DNA of 64,000 nucleotides from Parvularcula sp. BBD 1991-13 (GTDB taxonomy: Bacteria > Pseudomonadota > Alphaproteobacteria > Caulobacterales > Parvularculaceae): positions 343,855-407,854 of the forward strand of contig LYSZ01000004.1 in the NCBI GenBank assembly GCA_001657385.1. The letters are read 5' to 3'. Within the stretch, counting starts at the first letter, position 1. Each line of letters starts with the position of its first letter. Of this stretch, positions 63,385-64,000 are shown in pieces. The notes under the pieces are model-generated. The model ran no database searches. It was not told where the DNA came from and saw only the letters and a program-made list of their open reading frames with translations. A program made the translations under genes and the position numbers.

Positions 63385-63533
63385 AATTCCGGCCCCCCTT
63401 CAATTTCATTGTCGCGGGCAGGGCGTGAAAGCGCTGAAACATCAATGTTTTCTTCTTGAAGTATTCGTTCCCAGTCTGATAATGTCTCGAAGACTTGGTT
63501 CAATGCGTCTTCGTCAAGGCGCACCACCGACAT
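63381..63533 (-). CDS. small coupled ORF upstream of mobC
   Basis: 50 residues (start ATG at 63533; a GTG six bases further in is better spaced from GGAGG). Acidic, with helix RLDEDALNQVFETLSDWERILQEENIDV. Its TGA overlaps the mobC ATG (ATGA), so it is probably translated and coupled to mobilization genes. Function unknown; an acidic regulator of MobC is only a thought. Confidence 0.5.
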   Translation of the reverse strand: MSVVRLDEDALNQVFETLSDWERILQEENIDVSALSRPARDNEIEGGPEL

Positions 63534-63960
63534 CCTCCGCGCTTCCTTCCATTACTCCCTCAAGATCTTGAAAATGTTGAAGTTTGGTTGGCCTTGCATT
63601 GTCGTCATGGTCGGCGTCTTGTCGGATTCGCGTTAAAATCGGGCTACAAAACGGGCTACTTTTCGGGTTACATGGTCGTTTAGCGGAGCCTGTTTGAGCG
63701 TGCGCATCAAGGTTGATTCCGACCGCTATGTGCAGCGGCGCGGCGACGGCGGATCCCTCGCCTGGCGTCGGCAACAACTCCTGAAGATCGCGCTCCCGTT
63801 TCATGAGGCGGTCGTGTGATTCAGTCTCGGTAATGATCAATGGGGTGAGAACGTATGTTGGCCCTTTTCTGCCAGTCATGGTCGAAGTTGTGACCGACTT
63901 AAGACGCCCGATATTGTTGAAAAACGCCGGGTCAAAGCGGCCGAACTCTGATTCACTCAT
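63514..63960 (-). CDS. possible hypothetical protein
   Basis: 148 residues from an ATG at 63960; the same frame stays open to the window edge, so the true start could be further right. The N-terminal half (SEFGRFDPAFFNNIGRL, HDRLMKRERDLQELLPTPGEGSA) looks protein-like; the second half is polar and irregular and may be beyond a frameshift. No family recognised. Its 3' end overlaps the small coupled gene by 20 bp. Confidence 0.35.
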   Translation of the reverse strand: MSESEFGRFDPAFFNNIGRLKSVTTSTMTGRKGPTYVLTPLIITETESHDRLMKRERDLQELLPTPGEGSAVAAPLHIAVGINLDAHAQTGSAKRPCNPKSSPFCSPILTRIRQDADHDDNARPTKLQHFQDLEGVMEGSAEDVGGAP

Positions 63961-64000
63961 CTTTGTGCTGGTCGAGGAGATGCGCGATGATGGGTCGGTT
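63953..64000 (-). CDS. possible 3' end of a further element gene
   Basis: A minus-strand frame entering from the right edge reads RPIIAHLLDQHKDE and stops at 63953-63955, overlapping the ATG at 63960 in operon style. Only 15 codons are visible, so nothing can be said about its product. The competing frame (that of the 148-residue ORF) is also open here. Confidence 0.25.
   Translation of the reverse strand, partial: NRPIIAHLLDQHKDE

Larger units (their letters stand above)
40769..64000. mobile_element. integrative mobilizable element (right end outside window)
   Basis: Evidence for an element: insertion at a tRNA gene, a large serine recombinase at the edge, relaxase with MobC, a VirD4-like coupling protein, extra resolvase and tyrosine recombinase genes, a toxin-antitoxin pair and a change in base composition. 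No VirB4, VirB6, VirB9 or other channel genes are visible, so transfer would need a helper system, unless they lie beyond 64000. Minus-strand backbone blocks (40.7-49.7, 50.2-52.5, 61.3-64 kb) surround plus-strand cargo (52.9-61.1 kb). Confidence 0.85.

Noticed and set aside
63694..63819. Short plus-strand frame reading into SLAWRRQQLLKIALPF
   Set aside because: Only about 40 codons, no ribosome site, and it is opposite another weak ORF; not supported.

Overview
The window is a GC-rich alphaproteobacterial chromosome segment with a long foreign element at its right end. The class is inferred from the gene content (phasin, map-sfsA-radC block, cysD/cysNC fusion, DUF3429, VPxPA-type C-terminal sorting signal, PdhS/PleC-like histidine kinase). 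The order is less certain; something near Parvularculales or Rhizobiales would fit. No rRNA and no CRISPR array is present.

Chromosomal part (1-40768). It starts with the 5' end of a DEAD-box RNA helicase on the minus strand. Next come an alanine-rich membrane protein and a plus-strand run of rpe, a heparinase II/III-like protein, a CapD/FlaA1-type nucleotide-sugar epimerase/dehydratase and purH. A minus-strand group follows: ArsC-like protein, cystathionine beta-synthase, mnmC, phasin, lytic transglycosylase. Then come a TetR regulator with a serine hydrolase, the sulfate-activation pair cysD-cysNC (CysD carries an unusual N-terminal HTH-like extension), a GbsR/MarR regulator and three membrane proteins including a TauE/SafE exporter. 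A methylcitrate-cycle cluster (prpD, VOC protein, prpB, ABM monooxygenase, prpC) is followed by folE, an enoyl-CoA hydratase, a DUF4410 lipoprotein, a Na+/H+ antiporter, a degenerate histidine kinase overlapping a HerA-like ATPase, an isoaspartyl peptidase, a secreted choice-of-anchor-L protein, then radC, map, sfsA, cinA-like and sdaA, ending at tRNA-Leu(UAA).

Mobile part (about 40769 to beyond 64000). A large serine recombinase abuts the 3' end of tRNA-Leu, and its reading frame runs antisense through the tRNA. To its right is an integrative mobilizable element: relaxase, MobC, a VirD4-like coupling protein with a separate membrane partner, a small resolvase and a tyrosine recombinase, but no visible type IV secretion channel. 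The backbone genes are on the minus strand. Its left arm holds a ThiF/E1-like adenylyltransferase, a JAB/JAMM peptidase and a small membrane-anchored protein with E2-like features, so it may be a prokaryotic ubiquitin-like conjugation cassette.

Between about 52.8 and 61.1 kb the genes switch to the plus strand and the DNA becomes visibly more AT-rich. This cargo includes a lipoprotein gene bracketed by a duplicated segment, an OLD-family ATPase/TOPRIM nuclease followed by a multi-pass membrane protein (a candidate two-gene defence system), an array of four strong hairpins, a HigBA toxin-antitoxin pair, a LuxR-type regulator and two exported proteins. A 75-nt near-perfect inverted repeat near the relaxase end is a candidate transfer origin. 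The right end of the element is outside the window.
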